A stretch of 34,373 nt of DNA, taken from the NCBI GenBank assembly GCA_934572325.1, contig CAKTKT010000016.1, positions 1-34,373 on the forward strand. The letters run 5' to 3'. The notes under the pieces were generated by a model. That model saw nothing but the letters and a program-made list of their open reading frames with translations. It was not told where the DNA came from and searched no databases. The DNA comes from an uncultured Oscillospiraceae bacterium (lineage in GTDB: Bacteria; Bacillota; Clostridia; Oscillospirales; Oscillospiraceae). The translations under genes and the position numbers were made by a program. Below, in pieces: positions 7,659 through 16,062 of the stretch. Numbering within the stretch: position 1 is the first letter of the stretch; each line of letters begins with the position of its first letter.

Positions 7659-8975
7659 TCAGCCTGTGATGGCGGTCTGGAGCGCGTCGAGCTCGGCTCT
7701 GACGTCCGCGCCGGTGAGCGCTGCCTGCTCGGCGGCAATGACGCCCTGCTTCACCTGATCCCACTCGGCCTTGGCGGTCGGGTAGAACTGGCAGGAGGAG
7801 AGAACGTTGAGCCACGCCTCAAAGCTGGGGTCGGAGGCGACGAGCGCCTCAACGGCGGAGTTCACAGCGGGCAGGAAGCCCTCCATGCTGACCCAGCCGA
7901 CGTAGTTTTCGGGATTGTAGAAGAAGGTGAGGAACTTGCCGATGGCCTCGTCGCGCGCCGCCTGATCGGGGGCGGACTCATCCTTGAACGCCATCACGCG
8001 GTCCATAACGCCGACGGAGGAGCTGGTCTTGCCCTCGTTGGCGGGGATGGAAGCGGTCGCCATGTTGACCTTGCTGTCCTTATCGGCGCAGTAGGTGGGC
8101 ATGGAGTTGGGGGCGATGCACATCGCCAGCTTGCCCGCGGCGAACATATCCTGAAGGTCGTAGCGGGTCTGCGTCTCGGGGTTGGGGTTGGTGTAGCCGT
8201 TCTTGTACAGGCTGATGGCGTACTCTATCGCCTCGACGTTCGCGTCGGAGTTGAGCGCCCAGTTGCCGTCGGCGTCAACGAAGCCGCCGCCGTTGCCCCA
8301 GGTGTAGTAGGCGAACGCCGCCTGACCCTCATCTGTGGTCATGTCGATACCCCAGGGGTACACATCGCCGCCGTAGAAGTCGATAATGGTCTGCGCGGCG
8401 TCCTCAAGCTCCGCCCATGTGGCGGGCACTTCTATGCCCATCTCCTCGAACATATCGACGTTGTAGTACAGCGCGCGGGCGGAGGCGAGGTCGGGAACGG
8501 CCCAGCACACCCCGTCAATAACGGACTGCTCGATAAAGGAGGGGAAGAAGTCGGCAAACAGCTCGTCCGGGCAGTACTGGGAGACCGGCTCAAGCAGACC
8601 GTCATTCGCGTAGTTTGCGAAAACGTCAATGTTGAGGATGTCGGGCGCCTGGTTGCTGGCGATGCGGGTGTCAACAACGGTGTAGACGTCGTTCCAGGAG
8701 ACGACCTCAAGGTTGAGCTTCACGCCGGGATTCTCGGCTTCAAACTTATCGACGAAGTTCGTGCCGTTCATGCCCGAGCCGAGGAACCACTCGCGGGTGT
8801 TCACGCCGTACTCGCAGATGATAACGTCCAGCGTTATCTCGTCTGCGGCGGGGGCGGCAGGCTCCGCCGCGGGGGCGGCGTCCTGCGCGGGGGCGGCGGG
8901 CGCGGCTGTCTGCCCGCAGGCGCACAGGGCAAAGACCATGACCAGTGCCAGAAGCATTGCGAGGAACTTTTTCAT
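7659..8975 (-). CDS. Sugar ABC transporter substrate-binding lipoprotein (family 1)
   Basis: A 438-residue extracellular binding protein. The signal peptide ends in the lipobox LCAC with Cys20 as the lipidated residue, followed by an Ala/Pro-rich linker (about 21-45). The mature part has the family-1 pattern: FVDKFEAENPGVKLNLEV, NQAPDILNIDVF, an internal LYYNVDMFEEMGIEVPATWAELEDAA segment and a FLTFFYNPENYVGWVSMEGFLPAV segment near the C-terminus. AAAAGGAGA precedes the ATG. It is first in the minus-strand transport operon. The PocR-AraC regulator and sugar kinase upstream are the best clue that the substrate is a sugar or amino sugar, but this is inference. Confidence 0.93.
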   Translation of the reverse strand: MKKFLAMLLALVMVFALCACGQTAAPAAPAQDAAPAAEPAAPAADEITLDVIICEYGVNTREWFLGSGMNGTNFVDKFEAENPGVKLNLEVVSWNDVYTVVDTRIASNQAPDILNIDVFANYANDGLLEPVSQYCPDELFADFFPSFIEQSVIDGVCWAVPDLASARALYYNVDMFEEMGIEVPATWAELEDAAQTIIDFYGGDVYPWGIDMTTDEGQAAFAYYTWGNGGGFVDADGNWALNSDANVEAIEYAISLYKNGYTNPNPETQTRYDLQDMFAAGKLAMCIAPNSMPTYCADKDSKVNMATASIPANEGKTSSSVGVMDRVMAFKDESAPDQAARDEAIGKFLTFFYNPENYVGWVSMEGFLPAVNSAVEALVASDPSFEAWLNVLSSCQFYPTAKAEWDQVKQGVIAAEQAALTGADVRAELDALQTAITG

Positions 8976-9122
8976 TTTAATTCTCCTTTTTTGTTGAATT
9001 TTTATGGAAAAGCATTTCTGCCGTTCACACCGTGATGCTCCGCGCCGTTAAGACGCTGTCCGGCAAGCGCCGAAGCTCGGAAAAAACTGCCGAATTATAC
9101 AAAGTCAACCGTTTATATTCTC

Positions 9123-9152
9123 ATTATACTTGAACAGCGCTTATGCAGTCTA
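9123..9152 (-). promoter_or_regulatory. Candidate promoter of the sugar ABC operon
   Basis: On the minus strand, TAGACT (9147-9152), an 18-bp spacer and TATAAT (9123-9128) precede the binding-protein gene by about 150 bp. A second TATAAT-like box a little downstream has no -35 at a usable distance. The long AT-rich leader is a plausible site for the AraC-type regulator, but no operator could be defined. Confidence 0.5.
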
Positions 9153-9228
9153 TACAGTTTTTTTCACGTCTTATGGAAAATCTTTCGCTAATAATATATT
9201 ATTACGCTTATAAAGCTGCGGCTGCAAT

Positions 9229-10104
9229 TTATACCAAATTTTCCTTATGCTGCCATAAGATCCTCGAGTCGCCGTAGAGCCGCCGGTATTCCGACGGCGT
9301 TACGCCGGCGAACCGTTTGAACGTTTTCGTGAAATAGTTGTAGTCGCTGAAGCCGACGCGCCCGGCGATCTCCGTGACGGTGCTGCTGCTTTTGATGAGG
9401 AGGAATTTTGCCGCCTCGACGCGGCGTATGGAAATGAGCGCGGTGATGCTGTTCCCGCCGGGGAGGCTTTTTGCCAGCGCGCACAGCTTCGTCGTGCCTA
9501 TGCCGAGCTCCGTGGAGATTTTTTTCAGGGTCTGCTTTTCCATGTAGTGCTCGTCAATGTACTTTTCAAGCCGCTGCCTGTCCGTTATCTCCGCCGAGTA
9601 GATTATCTGCTCAAGCTGTATGTATGAGGCGAGCACCTCCATTATCTCGGTATATGCGTTGATCTTCTCCTGCGGCAGGCGCGACAGCCGCAGAAAAGCG
9701 TCGTGCAGCGCCCAGATGTCGCCCTTGTACCAGCCGAGCGTGGAGAGCGTATACTCCCACTGCTCGCTGTACGGTCTGGTGTCCAAAAGCTGCCCGAACG
9801 CGAGGAAGGCGATGCACTCCCCGCTGTCGAACAGCGGGATTATCACCTCATGCAGTCCGGCGTGGCACTGATAGCAGTACGGCTTGCGCGATATGCCGCA
9901 GGAGCTGACGGCGCGGCAGTCCGACTGCACGCAGCGCCGATGCCCCTCAGGGTCATGGTTTATTATCCGGCAGAAGTCGGAATGATTGCCGAAAAGCTGG
10001 ATGTCGTTGCCGTGCTTGTCGTAGATGTTGGTCAGTATTCCGGTGAACATATACAGGTTCGTGAGCAGCTTTTTTATCTGCTCGCTGTTTATGAGTATAT
10101 TCAT
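9229..10104 (-). CDS. PocR-domain AraC-family transcriptional regulator
   Basis: A 291-residue regulator. Residues 1-165 match the PocR sensory domain, with its cysteine-rich segment (HRRCVQSDC...CYQCHAGLHEVIIPLF) and a following AFLAFGQLL strand. Residues 190-285 are an AraC/XylS double helix-turn-helix: a first HTH around LKKISTELGIGTTKLCALAK, then ITALISIRRVEAAKFLL and the signature VTEIAGRVGFSDYNYFTKTFKRFAGVTPSEYRR. It lies 37 bp downstream of the kinase gene on the same strand, and its 3' end abuts the leader of the ABC operon. It likely controls that operon in response to the transported compound; this is inference. Confidence 0.9.
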   Translation of the reverse strand: MNILINSEQIKKLLTNLYMFTGILTNIYDKHGNDIQLFGNHSDFCRIINHDPEGHRRCVQSDCRAVSSCGISRKPYCYQCHAGLHEVIIPLFDSGECIAFLAFGQLLDTRPYSEQWEYTLSTLGWYKGDIWALHDAFLRLSRLPQEKINAYTEIMEVLASYIQLEQIIYSAEITDRQRLEKYIDEHYMEKQTLKKISTELGIGTTKLCALAKSLPGGNSITALISIRRVEAAKFLLIKSSSTVTEIAGRVGFSDYNYFTKTFKRFAGVTPSEYRRLYGDSRILWQHKENLV

Positions 10105-10141
10105 CGCACGCTCCTGTCCTAATGTCCGCTGCCCTGCGCCG

Positions 10142-11224
10142 TCACGCTCCTGCGCGCTCGCGCTCCTCGGCGGTTATTTCCAGCATGGCGTTCCACTTGC
10201 GCTCCATGTCCTGCACGAGCCGGAGCTGCGTGCGGCAGCGGTCGAGGTTGTGCTCGGGACGGTGCACGGCGAAATACCGGTCGCCCGCGAGATAGTCCGC
10301 CAGAAACCGCGCGCCGCACTCGAGCGTCATAAGCCGTGCGCCGAGCGGCAGACTGAGCGCCTCGGCGTCCGTCATGTTGCGGCACACCTGCATATAGCCG
10401 CGCGTGTATATCCGCAGCAGCTCGAGGTCGAGCGACATAAGCTCAAGCGTCCGCTCGTCCTCGGCGGCGGTCGCCGCGCCGAAGCGTATGGAGTCGCCGA
10501 AGTCGTATGCCATAAGCCCCGGCATCACGGTGTCCAGATCTATCACGCACAGCGCCTCGCGCGTGTCCGCGTCCAGCATGACGTTGTTGAGCTTTGTGTC
10601 GTTGTGCGTCACGCGCAGGGGCAGCTCGCCCCGGCGCAGCATATCCTGAAGGGCGGCAGCGCCGCTCTCGCGGACGAGATATTCCTCGATCTCCGCTCTT
10701 GCGCACTCTACACGCTCGGCGCTTGCCGCGTCCAGCGCATCGTGAAGCTGCCTGTACCTGACGGGCGTGTTGTGAAAATCCGGTATAGCCTCGCACAGCG
10801 TGTGCGCGGGGAAGTCGGAAAGCTGCTGCTGAAAGCGCCCGAAGGCGATGGCGCTCTGGTAGAAATCGCGCGGGCTGTCCGGCTTTTGCAGGCAGATGCT
10901 GTCCTCCACGAAGTCGTACACGCGCCAGCTTCCGCCCTCGGCGTCGATATAATAATCGCGCCCGTCTGACGTGGGCACGAGGTGCAGACACGCGCGCGGA
11001 TCGTCAACGCGCGCGGAAATGTGCCGCGTGACGGCGGCGATATTGCCCATCATGCCCGGTATGTCGGCGAAAACCAGATCGTTGATGCGCTGGAGAATAT
11101 AGCGTCTGCCCGTGTCAGCGACGAGAAGATAAGTCGTGTTTATGTGCCCGAAGCCGTAGCGCTCGCAGCTTCGCGGCTGCCCGACGAGCGAAAAGCAGCG
11201 CGCGGCATCCATCGCAGTTATCAC
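10142..11224 (-). CDS. Sugar kinase of the phosphotransferase (APH) fold, resembling N-acetylhexosamine 1-kinase (NahK)
   Basis: A 360-residue cytosolic kinase. Residues 24-50 carry the nucleotide-binding start (GFGHINTTYLL). H207-N208-D209 in THNDTKLNNVMLD is the Brenner-type catalytic loop with Asp209 as base. D229 and D231 in VIDLDTVMPG are the metal-binding site, and DFGDSIRFGA follows. This combination is the one I associate with NahK of the galacto/lacto-N-biose pathway, which makes HexNAc-1-phosphate. Homoserine-kinase-like or aminoglycoside-kinase-like relatives cannot be fully excluded. The start is GTG at 11224 with GGAGG 7 bp upstream; the ATG four codons later is too far from that site. 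It is first in an operon with the PocR regulator. No lacto-N-biose phosphorylase, galT or galE is in the window. Confidence 0.8.
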   Translation of the reverse strand: MITAMDAARCFSLVGQPRSCERYGFGHINTTYLLVADTGRRYILQRINDLVFADIPGMMGNIAAVTRHISARVDDPRACLHLVPTSDGRDYYIDAEGGSWRVYDFVEDSICLQKPDSPRDFYQSAIAFGRFQQQLSDFPAHTLCEAIPDFHNTPVRYRQLHDALDAASAERVECARAEIEEYLVRESGAAALQDMLRRGELPLRVTHNDTKLNNVMLDADTREALCVIDLDTVMPGLMAYDFGDSIRFGAATAAEDERTLELMSLDLELLRIYTRGYMQVCRNMTDAEALSLPLGARLMTLECGARFLADYLAGDRYFAVHRPEHNLDRCRTQLRLVQDMERKWNAMLEITAEERERAGA

Positions 11225-11282
11225 TTGGAAACCTCCTCTGTTCAGTTGGCTGATACAGCGTTCAATTTATTGTGCGTAATCA

Positions 11283-11311
11283 ATTATACAGCATATACGG
11301 TATTTGCACAA
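11283..11311 (-). promoter_or_regulatory. Promoter of the kinase-PocR regulator operon
   Basis: On the minus strand TTGTGC (11306-11311), a 17-bp spacer and TATAAT (11283-11288) lie about 60 bp before the GTG start. It diverges from the rsmI promoter about 70 bp away. Confidence 0.72.
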
Positions 11312-11372
11312 TATAGGGATATACGCAAATGGGTAAAATCTTTCGCCGCCGCGTGAGATTTTTTCCGTGCGC

Positions 11373-11409
11373 TCCCGCCGTTGCACAGCGGCGGGAAATG
11401 TTATATAAT
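11373..11409 (+). promoter_or_regulatory. Promoter of rsmI, with the -35 in a hairpin loop
   Basis: The -35 TTGCAC (11381-11386), a 17-bp spacer and TATAAT (11404-11409). An 8-bp inverted repeat TCCCGCCG/CGGCGGGA (11373-11380 and 11389-11396) encloses the -35. The 24 bases from 11373 are identical to the promoter at 14765-14788, and the TGTTATATAAT that follows is identical too. Confidence 0.8.
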
Positions 11410-11444
11410 CAGTCGAGATAATTTTTGCAATTACGGAGTGTATC

Positions 11445-12323
11445 ATGGACGAAAAGACAGTCGGCACGCTTTACATAGTCGCAACGCCTATCGGCAACTC
11501 GCAGGATATGTCCCCGCGCGGGAGGAGGATACTCTCCGAGGTGGACATTATCGCCGCAGAGGATACCCGCCGGTCAATGGTGCTGCTTGGCAAGCTGGAG
11601 ATACGCAACAAGCTCGTGTCCAACCACAAGTTCAACGAGTACGGCAAGGCGAAGTACTTCATCGGCGAAATGCTCGCGGGGAAGTCCGTCGCGGTGATAA
11701 CCGACGCGGGCACGCCCTGCATCTCCGACCCCGGCAACGAGCTTATCCGCGCCGCGGTGGAGGCGGGCGTCCGCGTTGTGGGCGTGCCTGGCTGCTGCGC
11801 GGCGGTGACGGCGCTGTCCGTCTCCGGCTTCGACCTCTCCAGCTTCATGTTTTACGGCTTCTTCCCGCGCGAGAACGCCGAGCGCCGCCGCCTGCTGGAA
11901 AAGCTCCGCCGAGGCGACACGCGCACCTTCGCCCTCTACGAATCGCCCAAGCGCATAATGGAGCTGGTGGAATTTTTTATCGACGCCGGCGCAAAGTGCC
12001 GGATGTGCCTTTGCAACGACATGACAAAGCTGCACGAGACGAGCTTTCGCGGCACGCCCGCCGAGGTGCGCGGGCAGCTTCTCGCCAAGGGCAGCTACGA
12101 CAAGGGCGAGTACGCCGTCATCATCGAGATAGACGAGGCTTACGTGTTCAATAAGGTGGAGCATACCGTCTCCGCCGAGGCGATGCTCGTGGACGCGATG
12201 ATCGCCGGAGGCGTGACCGCAAAGGAGGCGGTGAGCGCCGTCATGGCGGACGAGAACAATTCCTACAGCAAGAACGAGCTGAAAGCCGCGGCGCTCAATC
12301 TCAAGCGCCTGTTCGGCGGCTGA
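11445..12323 (+). CDS. rsmI: 16S rRNA 2'-O-ribose C1402 methyltransferase RsmI
   Basis: It methylates the ribose of C1402 in 16S rRNA using SAM, near the ribosomal P site. The 292-residue protein has the tetrapyrrole-methylase fold, with LYIVATPIGNSQDMSPR at the N-terminus, IIAAEDTRRS, VSNHKFNEYGK, VAVITDAGTPCISDPG (SAM-binding) and FYGFFPREN. All of these are hallmarks of the YraL/RsmI family. The start codon has a weak site (CGGAG, 7 bp upstream), and the first six codons (MDEKTV) recur in the methyltransferase at 14833. It is transcribed from its own promoter, divergent from the kinase operon. Confidence 0.95.
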   Translation: MDEKTVGTLYIVATPIGNSQDMSPRGRRILSEVDIIAAEDTRRSMVLLGKLEIRNKLVSNHKFNEYGKAKYFIGEMLAGKSVAVITDAGTPCISDPGNELIRAAVEAGVRVVGVPGCCAAVTALSVSGFDLSSFMFYGFFPRENAERRRLLEKLRRGDTRTFALYESPKRIMELVEFFIDAGAKCRMCLCNDMTKLHETSFRGTPAEVRGQLLAKGSYDKGEYAVIIEIDEAYVFNKVEHTVSAEAMLVDAMIAGGVTAKEAVSAVMADENNSYSKNELKAAALNLKRLFGG

Positions 12324-12351
12324 GGCGCGGCGATACTGAATATATAGACTG

Positions 12352-12381
12352 TGCAGCAGTAGGAAAAACCCCACTGCTGCA
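12352..12381 (+). terminator. Hairpin after rsmI
   Basis: The 9-bp arms TGCAGCAGT (12352-12360) and ACTGCTGCA (12373-12381) pair, with extra GG/CC pairing inside. The bases that follow are A-rich rather than T-rich, so termination on the plus strand may be weak. The 160 bp from 12324 to 12483 hold no gene. An AT-rich stretch around 12436-12460 may include the promoter of the next gene, but no clean -35 was found. Confidence 0.5.
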
Positions 12382-12483
12382 AAAATTTCACCGCTCGTGC
12401 GACCCATCCCGTGTAAAATACGTCATTATAGTCAGACGCATATTTTATTATATAAAAATGTATAAATTCGGGAGGGATGACCC

Positions 12484-14751
12484 ATGCGAAAACTGCAAAA
12501 GAAAGCGTGCCTTGCACTGCTCGCCGCCATGCTGCTGGGGCTGTGCGCCTGCGGCGCAGGTCCGTCAGAACCCGCGCCGACCGCGACCGCCGCTCCGGCG
12601 ACGGCTGACCCCACCGCCGCACCCACGCCCGCGCCGACGGCGCGCCCGACCGTCCCGGGCTATGTCGCCTCCGAGATACCCAGCCCCGACTGGGTCAAGC
12701 GGCTTTATGCCGCCGACGTGTACGGGGATAAGCTATATATGCCGACACAGACAAAGGACGGCGCGCCCGTCGTGGCGGTGTTCGACACGCTCACGGACAC
12801 ATTCTCGCGCATCGACATTGACCTTGAGGGGCTTCACAACCCTTACCTATCCGACGTCTCGGTGGCGGAGAACACGCTCTGGCTCTATGTGTACGAGATA
12901 AAGACGCCGGAGGAAGCGCAGAACAACAGCTATCTCGAGGAGCTTGGCATTTATCTTGTCTGCGTGAACCTCGACACCGGAGCGCAGATGTGCAGCAAGA
13001 CCCCGTGGAAAAACGAGAACGGTGCGCCCGCTTATCTGCTGGCGCTCGACAATGAACGCGCGCTCACGGGGAACGACTTCAACGAGAGCAGCCCCGTCGC
13101 GCTTATAGACAGAAGCGCGAACGTTCTCGGCGCGCCGGAGACCGTACTGCGCGGCAACGTGGCGCGCGTGCGCGTGAACGGCGAGCTGTGGGTGCAATCG
13201 GACGCGGGGCTTGCCCCGTATGACATTGGCGCGCTGCGATTCACCGGCACGCCCGTGCCGGAGCTTGCAAACCAGCCGTACCTCTATTCGGGCAACTGCG
13301 GGCGCATCCTCGTGACGCGCGACAACGTGCTCTACGCCTACGACCCTGCGGCGCGGGAGGAGACGGAGATCCTCAGATGGGCGGACGTCGCGCTCAGCAG
13401 CAAGCGCATATGTGGCAGGTACGGCTTGGAAAGCTCCAACGGCGATATTTATCATCTCACGGACAGGATAACGAAGATAAGCCGCGGCGAAGTGCCGGTG
13501 AGGGATACGCTCACGCTCGCCTGTCTCGGCGACACCACCGCCGACGGCTATCCGGTCAACGGGGGCTACTTCGGCTCGACGAACAGAACGTATGTCTACT
13601 CCGACACGCTCATGGACGCGATATTCCGCTTCAATAACTCCGATCCGGATTACAGGGTCGAGGTGAAGCCGTATATTTACGGCAGCGAGGAGGAGCGCAC
13701 CCGTCTGCTCATCGAGCTTGCCACGGGCGGCGAGGTTGACCTTATAGATACCAGCCTCCTGCCCGACGGCGCGGCGGACAGCAGTATGCTTGTCGATCTG
13801 CTGCCGTATCTCGACGCGGACGCGGAGCTAACCCGCGAGGACTTCATCCCCGGGCTTCTCAACGCCATGATGCGAAACGGCGGGCTTTATGAATACATCG
13901 ACCGCTTTGACATCCTCACCGTCACCGCGCGGCAGGACTTCGCCGCTGGCGGCGAGTGGACGGCGGAGCGGATGCGCGCTCTCGCGGCGCAGAACCCGGA
14001 GCTGCGCATTGAAAACAACGCGGAAAACCTCGTGCTCCTCTTCTCGCGCGCCGCCACAGCGGAGTTCATGGACACGGTAAGCGCGGAGTGCCGCTTCACC
14101 GACCCCGCGTTCGCCGAGTGGCTCAAGCTCCTCAAGGCGCTGTGCGCCGCCGACAGCCCCGACTGGCGCACGGAGGAGTATGCGTTTTATATTGACTATG
14201 ACTTCCCCTCACATATCGGCGACAACTCGCGCCGCTTCGCGGGCGGGGAGTACGCCGTCGTCGGCTTCCCGAACGTTGAAAACGGCAGCTACCTCATGCG
14301 CTACGGCACGCCCACGGCGCGCGGCTACGGCAGCTATATCACCGACGGCATGATGACGGCGGGCGCGGACACGAGCATCGGCATAATGGCGTCGAGCGGC
14401 AATATCGACGGCGCGTGGCGCTTCGTAAAGACCTATATGTCCGGCGCGGAGGACGTTGATCTGAGTCTCGGCGTACCGGCGAACAAAGCCGGCTTTGAGC
14501 GCGCCGTGGAGAACGCGCTGGCAAGAGAGCAGGACGAGCGCTTGCGTTACCCGCGCTTCACCGAGAGCGACGCGGAGTATATCCGCTCCGTCGCGTATAA
14601 CACGACCAAGTGCGTCATAAGCAGCCCCGAGGTCACAAGCACCATGCGCACCGTCCTCAACGCCTACCTCGGCGGGCAGTACACCGAGGACGCGGCGGCG
14701 GCGCAGCTCCAGAGCCGTTTGAGCATCTACCTCGCCGAAAAATACGGATAA
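12484..14751 (+). CDS. Large lipoprotein: N-terminal propeller-like region fused to a family-1 solute-binding-like domain
   Basis: A 755-residue extracellular lipoprotein with lipobox LCAC (Cys23) and a Pro/Ala/Thr linker to about residue 60. Residues 65-345 have repeated strand motifs of the kind found in beta-propellers (AADVYGDKLYMPTQ, NTLWLYVYEI, NVLYAYDPAAREETEILRW). From about 370 to 755 it reads like a solute-binding protein: YSDTLMDAIFRFNNSDPDYRVEVKPY, ATGGEVDLIDTSLLP, then SSGNIDGAWRFVKTYMSG. No permease genes adjoin it. The same layout occurs in Clostridia proteins usually labelled extracellular solute-binding. It may sense rather than transport. GGGAGG precedes the ATG. The ligand is unknown. 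Confidence 0.8.
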   Translation: MRKLQKKACLALLAAMLLGLCACGAGPSEPAPTATAAPATADPTAAPTPAPTARPTVPGYVASEIPSPDWVKRLYAADVYGDKLYMPTQTKDGAPVVAVFDTLTDTFSRIDIDLEGLHNPYLSDVSVAENTLWLYVYEIKTPEEAQNNSYLEELGIYLVCVNLDTGAQMCSKTPWKNENGAPAYLLALDNERALTGNDFNESSPVALIDRSANVLGAPETVLRGNVARVRVNGELWVQSDAGLAPYDIGALRFTGTPVPELANQPYLYSGNCGRILVTRDNVLYAYDPAAREETEILRWADVALSSKRICGRYGLESSNGDIYHLTDRITKISRGEVPVRDTLTLACLGDTTADGYPVNGGYFGSTNRTYVYSDTLMDAIFRFNNSDPDYRVEVKPYIYGSEEERTRLLIELATGGEVDLIDTSLLPDGAADSSMLVDLLPYLDADAELTREDFIPGLLNAMMRNGGLYEYIDRFDILTVTARQDFAAGGEWTAERMRALAAQNPELRIENNAENLVLLFSRAATAEFMDTVSAECRFTDPAFAEWLKLLKALCAADSPDWRTEEYAFYIDYDFPSHIGDNSRRFAGGEYAVVGFPNVENGSYLMRYGTPTARGYGSYITDGMMTAGADTSIGIMASSGNIDGAWRFVKTYMSGAEDVDLSLGVPANKAGFERAVENALAREQDERLRYPRFTESDAEYIRSVAYNTTKCVISSPEVTSTMRTVLNAYLGGQYTEDAAAAQLQSRLSIYLAEKYG

Positions 14752-14758
14752 TAATACT

Positions 14759-14801
14759 AACAACTCCCGCCGTTGCACAGCGGCGGGAGTTGTTATATAA
14801 T
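14759..14801 (+). promoter_or_regulatory. Promoter of the Methyltransf_32 gene, with the -35 in the loop of a 14-bp stem
   Basis: The -35 TTGCAC (14773-14778), 17-bp spacer and TATAAT (14796-14801). A perfect 14-bp inverted repeat (14759-14772 and 14781-14794) leaves only an 8-base loop that holds the -35. The repeat may double as a terminator for the lipoprotein gene ending at 14751, although no U-run follows. It is a near-copy of the rsmI promoter. Confidence 0.8.
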
Positions 14802-14832
14802 ATGAAAACAAAATCGAACTACGGAGCATATC

Positions 14833-16011
14833 ATGGACGAAAAAACTGTTGACCTGCGCGGCGCTTCCCGCCTCTGCGCCGACCTTGAGACCGCGCTGCC
14901 GACGCTGGGCAAGGCGGTGTTCAGCCAGCCGACGGACGCGCACGCCGATATAAAGGTGACCGTACGCCCCGTCGCGCTGCGCGGCGAGCGGCGCTATCAG
15001 CTTGAGCGCCTGCGCGGCAATAAGGCGTATCATCAAAACCTCACCGCGGCGGAGCTTCTGCGCACTGCGGCGGAGGAGCTTGACGGGCGCTACCGGCAGG
15101 TGCTGATCGTGTCGGACGCGCTCGCGGCGCAGTACAGCCTGAAAACGAACGGCGCGTATAAGCGCAGGCAGTGCGCGGCGGCGTCCCGCCCGTGCGCAGG
15201 CGACGCGCACGACCGCGAGAAAAGCTACATCCTCGCCGAGGGGGAGCACATTCCCGCGCTCGTCGATCTCGGCGTGTTCACGGCGGACTTTCGCATCGTG
15301 CGGGCAAAGTACGACAAGTACAAGCAGATAAACCGCTTCATCGAGCTTGTGGACGACGAGTTTTCCAAGACCGACCGGCGGGATATAACCATCCTCGACT
15401 TCGGCTGCGGCAAGTCGTACCTCACATTCATCCTCTACTATTATTTCACCGTCAAGCGCGGCATGAACGCGCGGATAATCGGCTACGACCTCAAGGAGGA
15501 CGTTGTGGAGCGCTGCAACGCCGTGGCGGAGAAGTACGGCTACACGGGTCTGCGCTTCGTGCGCGCGGACGTGACGCGCGACGTGCTCTATGACGAGCAT
15601 ATCGACATGATTGTCACGCTCCACGCCTGCGACACCGCGACCGACTACGCCCTCTGGTACGCGCTCCGCCGCCGCGCGGAGTACATCTTCTCCGTGCCCT
15701 GCTGTCAGCACGAGGTGAACGGCACCATCCGCAAGGGCGGGGAGCTGGACATCTTCATGTCGCACGGGATAATAAAGGAGCGCATGTCCGCCCTTCTGAC
15801 CGACGCGATACGCGCCGCGGTGCTGGAGGACATGGGGTACGGCGTGGATATGATAGAGTTCATCGACCTTGAACATTCGCCGAAGAACATCATGATCCGC
15901 GCCGTGCGCGGAAAGCCGCGCGGAACAAGGCGCATCGCCGCCGCCCGCGCCCTCGCGGACAGATACGCTTTCCGTCAGACGCTTTTGGAGCTGGCGGAGG
16001 GGATTGTATAG
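14833..16011 (+). CDS. SAM-dependent methyltransferase of the Methyltransf_32 type
   Basis: A 392-residue protein. Residues 1-155 form an N-terminal region that may bind RNA or a partner, with no clear motif. Residues 185-370 are a class I methyltransferase: motif I ILDFGCGKSY (about 187-196), the acidic IGYDL after strand 2, TLHACDTATD (262-271) and VPCCQHE (288-294). The last two are characteristic of Methyltransf_32. The substrate is not established from sequence; an RNA target is plausible. It shares its promoter and first six codons with rsmI, which suggests joint control. It ends convergent to galM. Confidence 0.85.
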   Translation: MDEKTVDLRGASRLCADLETALPTLGKAVFSQPTDAHADIKVTVRPVALRGERRYQLERLRGNKAYHQNLTAAELLRTAAEELDGRYRQVLIVSDALAAQYSLKTNGAYKRRQCAAASRPCAGDAHDREKSYILAEGEHIPALVDLGVFTADFRIVRAKYDKYKQINRFIELVDDEFSKTDRRDITILDFGCGKSYLTFILYYYFTVKRGMNARIIGYDLKEDVVERCNAVAEKYGYTGLRFVRADVTRDVLYDEHIDMIVTLHACDTATDYALWYALRRRAEYIFSVPCCQHEVNGTIRKGGELDIFMSHGIIKERMSALLTDAIRAAVLEDMGYGVDMIEFIDLEHSPKNIMIRAVRGKPRGTRRIAAARALADRYAFRQTLLELAEGIV

Positions 16012-16016
16012 AGCAC

Positions 16017-16055
16017 GCAAAGAGCCGCCCGGCTATCACTGCCGAGCGGCTTTGC
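16017..16055. terminator. Bidirectional hairpin between methyltransferase and galM
   Basis: Arms at 16017-16033 and 16041-16055 (GCAAAGAGCCGC...GCGGCTTTGC) pair with one mismatch and one bulge across a 7-base loop. It lies in the 51-bp gap between convergent genes. A U-run is short or absent on both strands. Confidence 0.65.
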
Positions 16056-16062
16056 AATACCG

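Noticed and set aside
9070..9120. TTGACT and TATAAT boxes on the minus strand upstream of the binding-protein gene
   Set aside because: The two boxes are only 3 bp apart, so they cannot form one promoter; the pair at 9123-9152 has proper spacing.
14209..16020. 603-codon minus-strand ORF opposite the methyltransferase
   Set aside because: Composition is typical of antisense GC-rich DNA, and it overlaps two well-supported plus-strand genes and a promoter.
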